From contig NZ_SIJK02000009.1 of the NCBI RefSeq assembly GCF_004762035.2, forward strand, positions 12,181 to 76,180: a stretch of DNA of 64,000 bases, in the 5' to 3' direction. This document shows positions 25,852 through 34,938 of this stretch, piece after piece. This DNA is from Candidatus Chloroploca mongolica (GTDB taxonomy: Bacteria > Chloroflexota > Chloroflexia > Chloroflexales > Chloroflexaceae). How positions within the stretch are numbered: the stretch's first letter is position 1; each line of letters starts with the position of its first letter. A program made the position numbers and the translations under genes. The notes beneath the pieces were generated by a model. It was not told where the DNA came from and made no database searches. It was given only the letters and a program-made list of their open reading frames with translations.

Positions 25852-27405
25852 GTGACCCAGAATGGCCAGGATCGCCCGGTGGTACTGGAGGCGCGCGGGA
25901 TTACCAAGCGTTTTCCTGGTGTGGTTGCGAATGATAATGTCTCGCTCAAGCTCTTGCATGGCGAGGTACTTGCGCTGCTTGGCGAAAATGGCGCAGGCAA
26001 ATCCACCCTGATGAATATCCTCTATGGCCTTTATAGTCAAGATGAGGGTGAGATTTTTGTCAATGGTGCCCCGTTACGTGTGAATAGTCCTCACGAGTCG
26101 ATTGAGCGTGGCATTGGCATGGTGCATCAGCACTTTCAGCTCGTGCCGGTGATGACGGTGACCGAGAATGTTATTCTTGGGAATGAGGTCATGCGCCGCG
26201 GTCTGCTTGATCGACGCCAGGCCGGGCAGCGCATTCGTGAAATTTCGCAACAGTATGGCTTGCCTGTTGAGCCGGAGGCGCTGATTGCTGATCTTGATGT
26301 TGGTGCCCAGCAGCGCGTCGAGATTATCAAGGCGCTGTATCGGAACGCCGATATTTTGATTCTCGATGAACCAACGGCGGTGCTGACGCCGCAAGAGGCC
26401 GATGATCTGGTGCGCGTGATGCGTACCCTGACGGCGCAAGGCAAATCGCTGATCTTTATTACCCATAAATTGCGTGAAGTGCTTGAGGTTGCCGATCGCA
26501 TTATGGTGTTGCGAGGTGGACGGGTTGTTGGTGAGACGACGCCCGCCGAGGCGACTGAGGCGAGTCTTGCTTCGTTGATGGTTGGGCGCACTGTGTTGTT
26601 GCGGGTTGACAAAGAAGCTGCGCGTCCCGGGGCTCCGGTACTTGAGGTACGGAACTTGCAGGTACGCGATGACCGTCAGTTGATGGCGGTCAATGATGTG
26701 AGCTTTGAGGTTCATGCTGGCGAGATCCTTGGCATTGCCGGGGTGCAGGGCAATGGGCAGACCGAGTTGGTGCAGGCCGTGAATGGGTTGCGTTCGGCTG
26801 TTGCCGGGTCGATTCGCATTGCCGGTCAGGATGTCACACTGGCAAGTTCGCGGACGGTCAGTGAACTTGGGGTGGCCCATATTCCCGAGGATCGGCAGCG
26901 TGATGGTATTATTGCCAGTTATCCTTTGACGGATAATGGGGTGCTCGAATATTACTATCGTGAGCCGTTTGCCCGTGGCATTGTCCGCAATGAGCAGGAG
27001 GTGACCAAGCACGCGCAAGACCTGGTGACGCGCTTTGATGTACGTACCCCAGGGGTGCATGTTTCGGCGAGTTCGTTGAGTGGCGGCAATCAGCAGAAAT
27101 TCATTGTGGCGCGCGAATTCTCGCATCCCCTGAAGCTCTTGATTGCGGCTCAGCCGACCCGTGGCATTGACGTTGGCTCAATTGAGTTTATTCACAATCA
27201 GATTGTGCATAAACGTGATGAGGGCGTGGCCGTGCTGGTGGTATCAGCTGAACTTGATGAGATCCTGGCGCTCTCGGATCGCATCGCGGTGATGTATCAC
27301 GGGCGGGTCGTCGCGATTGTCAACAATGGTGATCTCTCCCGTGAGCAACTGGGCCTCTTGATGGCCGGGGTGAGCCTCACAGAGGCGATGGTCTTGCAAC
27401 AGTAG
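25852..27405 (+). CDS. ABC importer ATPase, BMP/nucleoside type (YufO-like)
   Basis: 517 residues from GTG 25852, preceded by GAGGTG at good spacing; the longer frame from 25795 starts upstream of a -10-like TACAAT (25806-25811). Two fused nucleotide-binding domains: the first has Walker A GENGAGKST, Q-loop MVHQHFQLVP and Walker B ILILDEPTAVLTP; the second has GVQGNGQTELV in place of a canonical Walker A and the signature LSGGNQQKFIVAREF. This is the RbsA/YufO layout used for sugars and for nucleosides with BMP lipoproteins. The close spacing to the permease (16 bases) shows an operon. Confidence 0.9.
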   Translation: MTQNGQDRPVVLEARGITKRFPGVVANDNVSLKLLHGEVLALLGENGAGKSTLMNILYGLYSQDEGEIFVNGAPLRVNSPHESIERGIGMVHQHFQLVPVMTVTENVILGNEVMRRGLLDRRQAGQRIREISQQYGLPVEPEALIADLDVGAQQRVEIIKALYRNADILILDEPTAVLTPQEADDLVRVMRTLTAQGKSLIFITHKLREVLEVADRIMVLRGGRVVGETTPAEATEASLASLMVGRTVLLRVDKEAARPGAPVLEVRNLQVRDDRQLMAVNDVSFEVHAGEILGIAGVQGNGQTELVQAVNGLRSAVAGSIRIAGQDVTLASSRTVSELGVAHIPEDRQRDGIIASYPLTDNGVLEYYYREPFARGIVRNEQEVTKHAQDLVTRFDVRTPGVHVSASSLSGGNQQKFIVAREFSHPLKLLIAAQPTRGIDVGSIEFIHNQIVHKRDEGVAVLVVSAELDEILALSDRIAVMYHGRVVAIVNNGDLSREQLGLLMAGVSLTEAMVLQQ

Positions 27406-27421
27406 ATGAGCGGAGTTTCGC

Positions 27422-28564
27422 ATGGCCGTTGAGGGACGTACTCCTGAACCTGCGCAACCGGCGGGTTTCCGTGCTTTCTGGGCACGCTATTCGCCGTTGT
27501 TTGTGCCAATTCTGGCTGTGATTACGGCCTTGATCGTCGGGGCGGTGATTATCGGTATGACCGGGGGCGATTGGCTCGCTGCGTATATCGGGCTCTGGCA
27601 AGGTGCGTTTGGCTCGCCACGGGCGCTGGCGAATACGGTAATCCGCAGTACCCCTTATATTATCTGTGGTCTGGCCGTGGCACTTGCCTTCAAGTCGGGT
27701 CTCTTCAATATCGGCGCTGAAGGCCAACTCTATGCCGGGGCGATGTGTGCCGTGGTGATTGGAACAACACTCCAGTTGCCACCGATTTTCCATATTCCGA
27801 TGGGCATTGTGGCAGGTGCTGTGGGTGGGGCTGCGTGGGCGGCGATTGCCGGTATTCTCAAGGCGCGGACAGGGGCGCACGAGGTGATCAATACGATCAT
27901 GCTCAACTATATCGCTCTGCGGCTTACCGACTGGCTGATCCGGAGCCGTCAGCCGCTGTTACTTGGCGATCCGCTTGATACCAGCAGTTCGCGTACCCCG
28001 TTTATTGCCGAGTCGATGCGTCTGCCCAATATCCGCCTCGGCGAGACGACGGCGTTGCATGCTGGCATTCTGATGGCGATCATTCTTGTCTTTGTGGTGG
28101 CCTGGTTCTTGAATCGCACCACGATTGGCTTTGAGTTGCGCACCTCGGGCACCAATCCGAATGCGGCGAAGTATGCCGGCATCAGTGTTCCCAAAACGAT
28201 TGTCCTTGCCATGGTGCTCTCGGGCAGCCTGGCTGGTCTGGCGGGGGCCGGTGAGGTGATGGGTGTGCGTTATGCCGTGAGCACCGATTTTATTTCGGGC
28301 GTCGGCTTTGATGCGATTGCTGTGGCGCTGCTGGCGCGCTCGAATCCGATTGGCATTCTCTTTTCCGGGTTGCTCTGGGGGGCTTTGCTCACCGGGGCAC
28401 GGTTGATGCAGGTGCGCGCCGGGATTTCTATTGATGTGATCCGCATTATCCAGGCGCTCATCATTATGTTCATCGCCGCTGACCAGATTGTACGCTGGCT
28501 CTACCGTATTCCCCAACGCAAACCCGGCGAAGAGGTGTTGATCAGCAAGGGCTGGGGAGGGTAG
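27422..28564 (+). CDS. ABC importer permease, BMP/nucleoside type (YufP-like)
   Basis: 380 residues with an N-terminal cytoplasmic tail and about nine membrane helices. The family landmarks are NTVIRSTPYIICGLAVALAFKSGLFNIGAEGQLYAGA, GAHEVINTIMLNYIA, and GVGFDAIAVALLARSNPIGILFSGLLWGALL. This is the YufP type of the nucleoside importers. The second permease (YufQ type) and the BMP lipoprotein that normally complete the transporter are not next to it; the strand switches to a histidine kinase after a terminator hairpin. Confidence 0.9.
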   Translation: MAVEGRTPEPAQPAGFRAFWARYSPLFVPILAVITALIVGAVIIGMTGGDWLAAYIGLWQGAFGSPRALANTVIRSTPYIICGLAVALAFKSGLFNIGAEGQLYAGAMCAVVIGTTLQLPPIFHIPMGIVAGAVGGAAWAAIAGILKARTGAHEVINTIMLNYIALRLTDWLIRSRQPLLLGDPLDTSSSRTPFIAESMRLPNIRLGETTALHAGILMAIILVFVVAWFLNRTTIGFELRTSGTNPNAAKYAGISVPKTIVLAMVLSGSLAGLAGAGEVMGVRYAVSTDFISGVGFDAIAVALLARSNPIGILFSGLLWGALLTGARLMQVRAGISIDVIRIIQALIIMFIAADQIVRWLYRIPQRKPGEEVLISKGWGG

Positions 28565-28580
28565 ATGATCTTCATGTACT

Positions 28581-28619
28581 CCTCTGCGTAGCAGCAGCTT
28601 GGCCGCTGCTACGCAGAGG
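28581..28619. terminator. Hairpin between convergent permease and kinase genes
   Basis: CCTCTGCGTAGCAGC (28581-28595) pairs perfectly with 28605-28619 around AGCTTGGCC. It sits between two convergent stop codons and probably acts as a bidirectional terminator. Confidence 0.75.
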
Positions 28620-28624
28620 TCTCT

Positions 28625-31522
28625 TCACGTTGTTTGCTCGAGCGCGTCAAGCAAGGTGATCATGTCGTCATAGGCGAATTCATAGGCCATCGCTTCGATC
28701 TGCTGGGCAACCGAAGCTTCGAAGGGTTTGATCTGCGTGGCGAGTGCATTGATCGCGCTCAGGTCGCCCATCACGATGGCGTCGCGTAGCTGATGCAACA
28801 GCGCTGGTGGGATCATTTGCGTGGGTGCAAGCAGGGTATGATCGAACCAGATCGCTCGGTTGCCCAGTGGGGTCATGCCTGGCTCGGTCTTGATGGTCTG
28901 ATATTGTACGCCTGTATGTTTTTGGAGCAGCCTCAAGATCGTATGCTCGTGCAATGGAATCTTGATCACCTCGTCGCAGCCAGCAGCTAGAAGAGCGTGT
29001 TGATCCTCTTCGCTGATGCTGCTTGTGAACCCGACGATGGTGGTGTTGGTTCCTGGAAAGGTCTTGATCTGGCGTGTGATCGCGAAACCATCAATGTCTG
29101 GCAAGTTCATCGTGAGGAAGATGACATGGGGGTTCCATGCCTGCCAGATGCGTAAGGCAGCGTAGCCGCTCTCGGCTTCACTCACCTGAAAGCCAAGGGG
29201 GGCCAGCATCCGTACGAGCAGACGTCGGCTGCTGTTCTGGTCATCAACGACGAGCAGGCGATACGCTGGTTGCCCCGGGGCCAGGCCGATGACGCGCTGG
29301 CTGGCTGGTCGCTTTGCTGCCGCAAGCTCACTGCACTGCTCAGCGGTGATTGAACAGGTAAAGATGGCCCCCTGCCCAACCGTACTGGTCACGGTAAGGT
29401 CACCACCCATCAATTGGGCATAATGTCGGCTGATGGCAAGTCCCAGTCCTGAACCCTCTTTGGCCTTGTGCCCAGCTTCGGCTTGCACAAAAGGTGCAAA
29501 GATGCTGGTGAGTTCCGCCGGGCTTAGCCCTGGTCCAGTGTCTTCGATGGCGAAGGTGAGTATGCAGCATGCCTCTTCGCTGCTTTCATGAAGCCTGCGC
29601 AGCATTCCTTGTGGTGCCGCTGACGTGAACGGATTGCTGTGGATCTGGAGCGTGACCGAGCCGTGCTGCGTAAACTTGATCGCATTCGAGAGCAGGTTGA
29701 TCAAGATCTGGCGGAGCTTGATTTCGTCAAGCCGCACCATTTCCGGGAGGTCTGCGCTATACTCAAAGGCGAAGTGAAGCCCTTTCTGCCGTGCGCGTAG
29801 GGCAAACATATCGTGCAGTTCCTTGAGCATATGCGCGAGATGTACCTCACTCTGATGGATCTGCATCCGCCCTGCTTCGATCTTCGACAGATCGAGCACA
29901 TCGTTGATCAAAGCCAACAGGTGCTCGCCGCTCCGATGGACAATCGCCAGATCGTGTTGCTGGTCGGGGCTGAGATTGGGGGCTCGCTGCAACAGATTGG
30001 TAAAGCCGAGAATTGCGTTCAGTGGCGTGCGTAGCTCGTGACTCATATTGGCGAGCAGCAGACTCTTGGCGCGATTCGCCGTTTCGGCGGCGTCCCGCGC
30101 CTCTCTAAGCGCATCTTCGGCCTGTTTTCGCTCGGTGATCTCGAGCTTGACGGCAACAAAATTGCTGATGTTGCTTTGGCTGTCAAAGATCGGTGAAATG
30201 GAGGCCGATTCCCAGTAGACCGAGCCATCCTTGCGGTGATTGCAAAATTCGCCCTCCCATGCGCGTCCGGCCAGCAGCGTTTGCCAGAGATCGACATGGG
30301 TCGCAGTGGGGGTGTACGGAGTTTTCAAAATCCGGGGACTCTGACCCCGGGCTTCTTCAAAGGTATAGCCGGTGACACGGGTAAACTTGGGATTGACATA
30401 CTCGATAGCCCCGCTCGTATCGGTAATCACGACCGAAGCAGGACTCTGTTCGACGGCTCGTTGAAATTTGCGCAGGGTACGTTCAGCCTGGCGTCGCTCG
30501 GTAATATCACGCAAGACGAGGATCAGCCCGTTAAACGGATCATTCTGGTGCGCGAGGTTGGTAATCTGAACGTCGTAATGCCGTTTCTGGCCTTCAACCT
30601 CGTGGATCAATTCGATATTATCAAAGTCATGCTCAGCATCCAGGGTCACATTGAGCTTGAGGGAGGGCAGGATGACGTCGAGTGATGCCCCGATCATCTC
30701 GTTAAGCGGTTTGCCTAGAATGCGGAGGGCTGAAGGGTTTGCCTGCACCAGTTGAGAGGTGCGATCAAGCACAAGCACGCCGTCGGGGAGCCGCTGGATC
30801 AGCGTCTCTTGGGCCACAGGTGTCAGCGTAAAACGATGGTACTGTGACAATGTCCAGGCCAGGATCGCACCGGCAAAGACATACCCAAACGGAACCATGG
30901 TGACCTGAAATTGGGTAAAGGGATGGATAAACGTGAAGAGATCAGTGATATGGAGTACGAGGACGGCGAGCATCAAGAGCCATCCCTGCCCACGGTAGGC
31001 ATTTTGATAGGTCAGCATTGCGTGGGTTAAAATGAGATAGACGGCTGCAAGCAGCAGATAGCTATAGAGCATGTGGACACCGAACCAGTCACCATAGACC
31101 CGTAGAGGGATAAGCCACATGCCAACGGTTGTCACGGGATACTCTTGCCAGAGTAACTGGTGGAATGGATTGGTCCAGGTGAGAACAAGCGTAATGAGGG
31201 GAATCGTGGCGAGTGGCCCAAGCACCGCTGGACGAACCAGGTTATGTCGTCCGGTGTACTCAAGCACAAAGACAACCAGCCCGAAGGTAACAAAGGCAAC
31301 AAATGAGAAGCGGATCTGATTCATCATTGCTTTGAGCGCCAGATCGCGTACCCACAACTCAAAGAACCAGAAGATCATCCAGCCCAGGGCCGGGATGATC
31401 ATCCAGAGGTGACTCCGGGCGAGCATCATCTCACGATGACGGATAATGTAGACGAGAATGCTTGCCAGGATGCCAATTGCAAGCAGGATCGTGTAGCTAT
31501 AGAAGTTGAAGAACCAGTCCAT
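28625..31522 (-). CDS. Hybrid sensor kinase: 7TM, PAS, PAS, HisKA, HATPase, receiver lacking Asp
   Basis: 965 residues from ATG 31522 (AAGGTGG upstream). Residues about 1-240 form a seven-helix sensor of the histidine-kinase N-terminal 7TM type. Two PAS domains follow (LPDGVLVLDRTSQLVQANPSALRIL; SPASVVITDTSGAIEYVNPKFTRVTGY with a PAC ending in DITERRQAE). Then come HisKA with MSHELRTPLNAILGF, HATPase with LLSNAIKFTQ, DTGPGLS and GSGLGLAIS, and a receiver (YRLLVVDDQNSSRRLLVRML). In the receiver the phospho-acceptor position reads FLTMNLPDIDG: Thr804 replaces the Asp. The C-terminal 100 residues are helical. The final partner is not nearby. Confidence 0.9.
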   Translation of the reverse strand: MDWFFNFYSYTILLAIGILASILVYIIRHREMMLARSHLWMIIPALGWMIFWFFELWVRDLALKAMMNQIRFSFVAFVTFGLVVFVLEYTGRHNLVRPAVLGPLATIPLITLVLTWTNPFHQLLWQEYPVTTVGMWLIPLRVYGDWFGVHMLYSYLLLAAVYLILTHAMLTYQNAYRGQGWLLMLAVLVLHITDLFTFIHPFTQFQVTMVPFGYVFAGAILAWTLSQYHRFTLTPVAQETLIQRLPDGVLVLDRTSQLVQANPSALRILGKPLNEMIGASLDVILPSLKLNVTLDAEHDFDNIELIHEVEGQKRHYDVQITNLAHQNDPFNGLILVLRDITERRQAERTLRKFQRAVEQSPASVVITDTSGAIEYVNPKFTRVTGYTFEEARGQSPRILKTPYTPTATHVDLWQTLLAGRAWEGEFCNHRKDGSVYWESASISPIFDSQSNISNFVAVKLEITERKQAEDALREARDAAETANRAKSLLLANMSHELRTPLNAILGFTNLLQRAPNLSPDQQHDLAIVHRSGEHLLALINDVLDLSKIEAGRMQIHQSEVHLAHMLKELHDMFALRARQKGLHFAFEYSADLPEMVRLDEIKLRQILINLLSNAIKFTQHGSVTLQIHSNPFTSAAPQGMLRRLHESSEEACCILTFAIEDTGPGLSPAELTSIFAPFVQAEAGHKAKEGSGLGLAISRHYAQLMGGDLTVTSTVGQGAIFTCSITAEQCSELAAAKRPASQRVIGLAPGQPAYRLLVVDDQNSSRRLLVRMLAPLGFQVSEAESGYAALRIWQAWNPHVIFLTMNLPDIDGFAITRQIKTFPGTNTTIVGFTSSISEEDQHALLAAGCDEVIKIPLHEHTILRLLQKHTGVQYQTIKTEPGMTPLGNRAIWFDHTLLAPTQMIPPALLHQLRDAIVMGDLSAINALATQIKPFEASVAQQIEAMAYEFAYDDMITLLDALEQTT

Positions 31523-31638
31523 GAGACCACCTTCGAACTCTGGTCGGGACAGGCGTAAGGGGAATGCAGGCCCGAGCTTTTGGCTTGAGTATACCATTCG
31601 GTTATTACGAAAGACATCATTATTGAAAGGCTTATCCC

Positions 31639-33954
31639 ATGGCATACGCCCGCATGATGGGTGCTGAGGTTAAACGGAACGAAGATCCACGCTTGATTCA
31701 GGGGGCCGGTACCTATGTTGGTGATCTCAAGCTTCCTGGGATGCTCTATGTCGCAGTGGTACGGAGCCCCTATGCTCACGCGTCGGTGCTCGGCTTTGAC
31801 CTGGCCGAGGCGCTGGCAATGCCGGGTGTGGTGACGATTGTGACGGGCAGCGATCTGCTGGATCAATGTCAGCCGTTGCCTCTGGCGACCTCGGGCGAAG
31901 GTGAGCATGGTGAGGTGAGTTATACGGGGAGGACGCGCTATACCCTGGCCGTCGAGCGCGTGCGTTATGTTGGTGAGGCGGTCGCGGCGGTTGTTGCTGC
32001 GTCATATGCCGAGGCGGTTGATGCCGCCTATGCGGTCGTCGTTGACTATGACCCCTTGCCGGTCGTTGCTGATCCATTGCGGGCGCTGGAGCCAGATGCG
32101 CCAATGATTTTTACCGGATTACCCGATAATCTTGATCATCGTCGTCGCCGTCAGCGAGGTGACGTTGTTACCGCCTTTGCCAATGCCCATCGCCTTGTGC
32201 GTCAGCGCATGGTCAATCAACGCCTGTGCGGCTTTCCGCTTGAGGGTCGGGCCGTCGTTGCGGTGCCAGATCACATGACGGGTGGCTTGACCGTCTATAC
32301 AAGCACGCAGACGCCGCATCAGATCCGGAGTGAACTGGCCAAAGTCTTGCGCATGAATACCAGCCAGATTCGCGTGATTGCGCCTGATGTTGGTGGAGGC
32401 TTTGGGGTCAAGATCGGCCTCTACCCGGAGGAGGTGTTGTGTGCCGCGTTGGCTCAGCGGCTCAAGGCCCCGGTGCGTTGGGTGGAAGAGCGGATGGAGC
32501 ACATGCAGGCGACGACCCACGGGCGCGGCCAGGTGGCCGAGCTTGAGGCGGCGGTTGAAGCGGATGGCACGGTGACGGCGCTGCGCATGCAGATCATCGC
32601 TGACCTGGGTGCCTACCCGCTGGCCCCAGGCCTGCCCGATCTTACCACGGCGATGGGCGTTGGGGTATACAAGATTCCGGCCGTGGATCTCGAAGCGCTC
32701 TCGGTCTATACCAACACCACCCCGGTTGCGGCCTACCGTGGTGCGGGGCGGCCCGAGGCGGCCTATTATATCGAGCGATTGATGGACTGCATTGCCGTTG
32801 AACTTGGGCTTGATCCGGTAGCAGTGCGTCGGCGGAACTTCATCCCGCCCGACGCTTTTCCCTACAAGACCCCGACTGGTTTGACCTACGATACCGGCGA
32901 GTATGATCGGGCGCTCAGCAAAGCGTTGGAACTGGCGTGTTACGAGGAATTGCGCCGTGAACAGGCGGCCCGTCGCCAGGCAGATGATCCGGTTGCCCTT
33001 GGCATTGGTCTTGCCTGCTATGTCGAAATGTGTGGCTTTGGCCCCTACGAGAGTGCGCAGATCAAAGTTGAGCCGACTGGCTCGGTGACGGTGACGACCG
33101 GCATTTCGCCGCACGGCCAGGGCACCGGGACGACCTTTGCGCAGATTGTGGCTGACCAGATCGGTGCCGATTTTGCGCAGATCGTCGTGCGTCACGGCGA
33201 TACGGCGACAACACCGATGGGCATTGGCACGATGGGTTCGCGCTCGCTGGCCGTTGGAGGCGGGGCCTTGATGCGTGCGGCGGAGGTCATTCGGGCCAAA
33301 GCGATGCGCTTGGCCGCCTATATGCTCGAAGTGACTCCCGAAGAGATTGAACTGGTCGAGGGGCGCTATCAAGAGCGAGGTGTCCCGAGCAATAGCTTGA
33401 CCCTGGCCGACCTTGCCCACCGAGCGTACAGCAATAAACTCCCGCCCGACCTTGATCCGGGCCTGGAGGCGACCGACTATTTTCGGCCACCCGAATTAAT
33501 CTACCCCTTTGGTGCCCATGTGGCGGTCGTCGAAGTTGACCTGGCGACCGGCAACGTTCACCTGCGCAACTACTACTCGGTTGACGACTGTGGCCCGCGC
33601 ATCAGCCCGATCATTGTGGCCGGCCAGGTGCATGGCGGCTTAGCGCAGGGCATTGCCCAGGCGCTGCTGGAAGAGGTTGTCTATGATGCCAACGGACAAT
33701 TGCTGACCGGTTCTCTGATGGACTATGCCATTCCACGGGCCGACATCTTCCCGCCCTTTACGCTGGACAAAACTGAAACGCCGACGCCGCTCAACCCGCT
33801 AGGCGTCAAAGGCATTGGCGAAGCCGCCACCATTGGTTCGACCCCGGCGATCACCAACGCCGTCATTGACGCCCTTGCGCACCTGGGTATTCGCCATCTT
33901 GATATGCCGCTGCGTTCCGAAAAGATCTGGCGTGCGGTGCGAGCGAGGGAGTAG
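31639..33954 (+). CDS. Molybdopterin-binding subunit, form II CoxL-like, without partner subunits
   Basis: 771 residues, full length for the xanthine oxidase large-subunit family. The N-terminal hammerhead domain (IQGAGTYVGDLKLPGMLYVAVVRSPYAHA) leads to molybdopterin segments APDVGGGFGVK, AYRGAGRPEAAYYIERLMD, ISPHGQGTGTTFAQI and the catalytic Glu in GVKGIGEAATIGSTPAITNAV. The active-site loop is AYRGAGR, the form II signature, not AYxCSFR of true CO dehydrogenases, so the substrate is unknown. The FAD (CoxM) and 2Fe-2S (CoxS) subunits are not adjacent, although these normally share an operon. It is divergent from the 7TM kinase. Confidence 0.9.
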   Translation: MAYARMMGAEVKRNEDPRLIQGAGTYVGDLKLPGMLYVAVVRSPYAHASVLGFDLAEALAMPGVVTIVTGSDLLDQCQPLPLATSGEGEHGEVSYTGRTRYTLAVERVRYVGEAVAAVVAASYAEAVDAAYAVVVDYDPLPVVADPLRALEPDAPMIFTGLPDNLDHRRRRQRGDVVTAFANAHRLVRQRMVNQRLCGFPLEGRAVVAVPDHMTGGLTVYTSTQTPHQIRSELAKVLRMNTSQIRVIAPDVGGGFGVKIGLYPEEVLCAALAQRLKAPVRWVEERMEHMQATTHGRGQVAELEAAVEADGTVTALRMQIIADLGAYPLAPGLPDLTTAMGVGVYKIPAVDLEALSVYTNTTPVAAYRGAGRPEAAYYIERLMDCIAVELGLDPVAVRRRNFIPPDAFPYKTPTGLTYDTGEYDRALSKALELACYEELRREQAARRQADDPVALGIGLACYVEMCGFGPYESAQIKVEPTGSVTVTTGISPHGQGTGTTFAQIVADQIGADFAQIVVRHGDTATTPMGIGTMGSRSLAVGGGALMRAAEVIRAKAMRLAAYMLEVTPEEIELVEGRYQERGVPSNSLTLADLAHRAYSNKLPPDLDPGLEATDYFRPPELIYPFGAHVAVVEVDLATGNVHLRNYYSVDDCGPRISPIIVAGQVHGGLAQGIAQALLEEVVYDANGQLLTGSLMDYAIPRADIFPPFTLDKTETPTPLNPLGVKGIGEAATIGSTPAITNAVIDALAHLGIRHLDMPLRSEKIWRAVRARE

Positions 33955-33958
33955 GGTG

Positions 33959-33997
33959 CTCTTTCAGGATGCCAGCGAGGCTGGCATCCTGAAAGAG
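33959..33997. repeat. Perfect 18-bp inverted repeat at the coxL-like gene 3' end
   Basis: CTCTTTCAGGATGCCAGC-gag-GCTGGC and onward, arms 33959-33976 and 33980-33997, beginning five bases after the stop. Shared-apex family; probable terminator for the plus-strand gene. Confidence 0.85.
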
Positions 33998-34001
33998 GTA
34001 T

Positions 34002-34050
34002 TGCAAAGGCCGCCTCCGGCGGTGGGGTATGGAGCGGTGAAGCCGCTCTA
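34002..34050. repeat. REP-like element, copy 1
   Basis: TGCAAAGGCCGCCTCCGGCG followed by GTGGGGTATGGAGCGG and a small hairpin GCGGT-gaa-GCCGC. The same string recurs with few changes at 48329-48378, in both places beside a shared-apex hairpin. Confidence 0.75.
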
Positions 34051-34055
34051 ATGGC

Positions 34056-34703
34056 TCAGGGGTGGGTGATGCGAATATCAACGACCTGCTCGACGATGGG
34101 CGTAATGAGCGCACGCACCTGATCTGGGGTAAGGCCGTGAACCTTGAAGGTAACGGTACTATTTGCTGAGGTATCACCGGCGAAGGTACCGAGGGCAAGA
34201 ATATTGCCACCAGCGCTGGCAAGCGCCTGGGTAAGCCTGGCGAGTTGACCGGGCTCATCCACCATATGGACTGCACAGCGTACGCCTGCGTCGCGGGCCC
34301 CCATCAGTTCAAGCAGAATCTTGAAGAGATCGGTCTCGGTGATCATTCCGACGACATCACTATTGCGCACCACCGGCAAGCCGCCGATGCGCTGATCGGC
34401 CATAATGCGTGACGCTTCTTCGATCGGCGTATCTTCGGTAACGGTCAGGACATGCCGGTTCATATAGGACTCGACCGTCAATTTGCTCAACAGATAGTTG
34501 AGTTCCCACACGCTCAAGGTTGTTGCCTGTGATGGCGATGCATTGAGCAGATCCTTCATCGAAACGATGCCAACCAAGCGTCCATGGTGAATCACCGGTG
34601 CGCGGCGGATGTGTTCGGTGCGCATCAAGTGCAGCGCATCGTGGATCGTGGTTTCAGGTGTTACACTAATGACTGGATGACTCATGCGTTCCCCGACGAA
34701 CAT
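34056..34703 (-). CDS. CBS-CBS-ACT regulatory protein (AcuB-like)
   Basis: 215 residues from ATG 34703, chosen because it has a near-perfect GAGGAGGT at correct spacing; a start at 34760 lacks one. Two CBS domains (MSHPVISVTPETTIHDALHLM and IRRAPVIHHGRLVGIVSMKDLL; then MNRHVLTVTEDTPIEEASRIM and IGGLPVVRNSDVVGMITETDLFKILLELMG) are followed by an ACT domain (RCAVHMVDEPGQLARLTQALASAGGNILAL). This order is that of AcuB-type proteins, which sense adenine nucleotides and amino acids. Its target cannot be told from the context. Confidence 0.88.
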   Translation of the reverse strand: MFVGERMSHPVISVTPETTIHDALHLMRTEHIRRAPVIHHGRLVGIVSMKDLLNASPSQATTLSVWELNYLLSKLTVESYMNRHVLTVTEDTPIEEASRIMADQRIGGLPVVRNSDVVGMITETDLFKILLELMGARDAGVRCAVHMVDEPGQLARLTQALASAGGNILALGTFAGDTSANSTVTFKVHGLTPDQVRALITPIVEQVVDIRITHP

Positions 34704-34804
34704 GGCTACCTCCTCGTACGCCATGCTGGCACCATTGGTCTCATGTGCCATTGCCAGCAATGGATTGATAACAACATTGTACTATAGCATAGATGCTTGA
34801 TTTT

Positions 34805-34847
34805 GTTTGGTTCATTTTGGCGGCGAAGCCGCCAAAATGAACCAAAC
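34805..34847. repeat. Perfect 20-bp inverted repeat with GAA loop
   Basis: GTTTGGTTCATTTTGGCGGC-gaa-GCCGCC and onward, arms 34805-34824 and 34828-34847. The hairpin and the following ACTGGGGTTTGGGGCGCA recur at 48383-48447, so this is a dispersed element. Confidence 0.85.
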
Positions 34848-34892
34848 ACTGGGGTTTGGGGCGCACTGGCAGCGGGGGGTGGGCGTATCCAG

Positions 34893-34898
34893 TATAAT
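34893..34898 (+). promoter_or_regulatory. -10 element (TATAAT) for the thiolase gene
   Basis: A perfect TATAAT lies 41 bases upstream of ATG 34939. No clear -35 is visible, since the upstream sequence is G-rich. Confidence 0.5.
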
Positions 34899-34938
34899 GG
34901 TCTCTTAACGTAGCTGTGGTGAAGGTTGAGGAGCGCAT

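Noticed and set aside
26074-27126. 350-codon minus-strand frame inside the ABC ATPase gene
   Set aside because: Shadow frame; the plus-strand product has Walker motifs and signature sequences throughout.
32119-33420. 433-codon minus-strand frame inside the CoxL-like gene
   Set aside because: It is a shadow of a gene with clear family motifs; its product is Arg/His-rich and matches no family.
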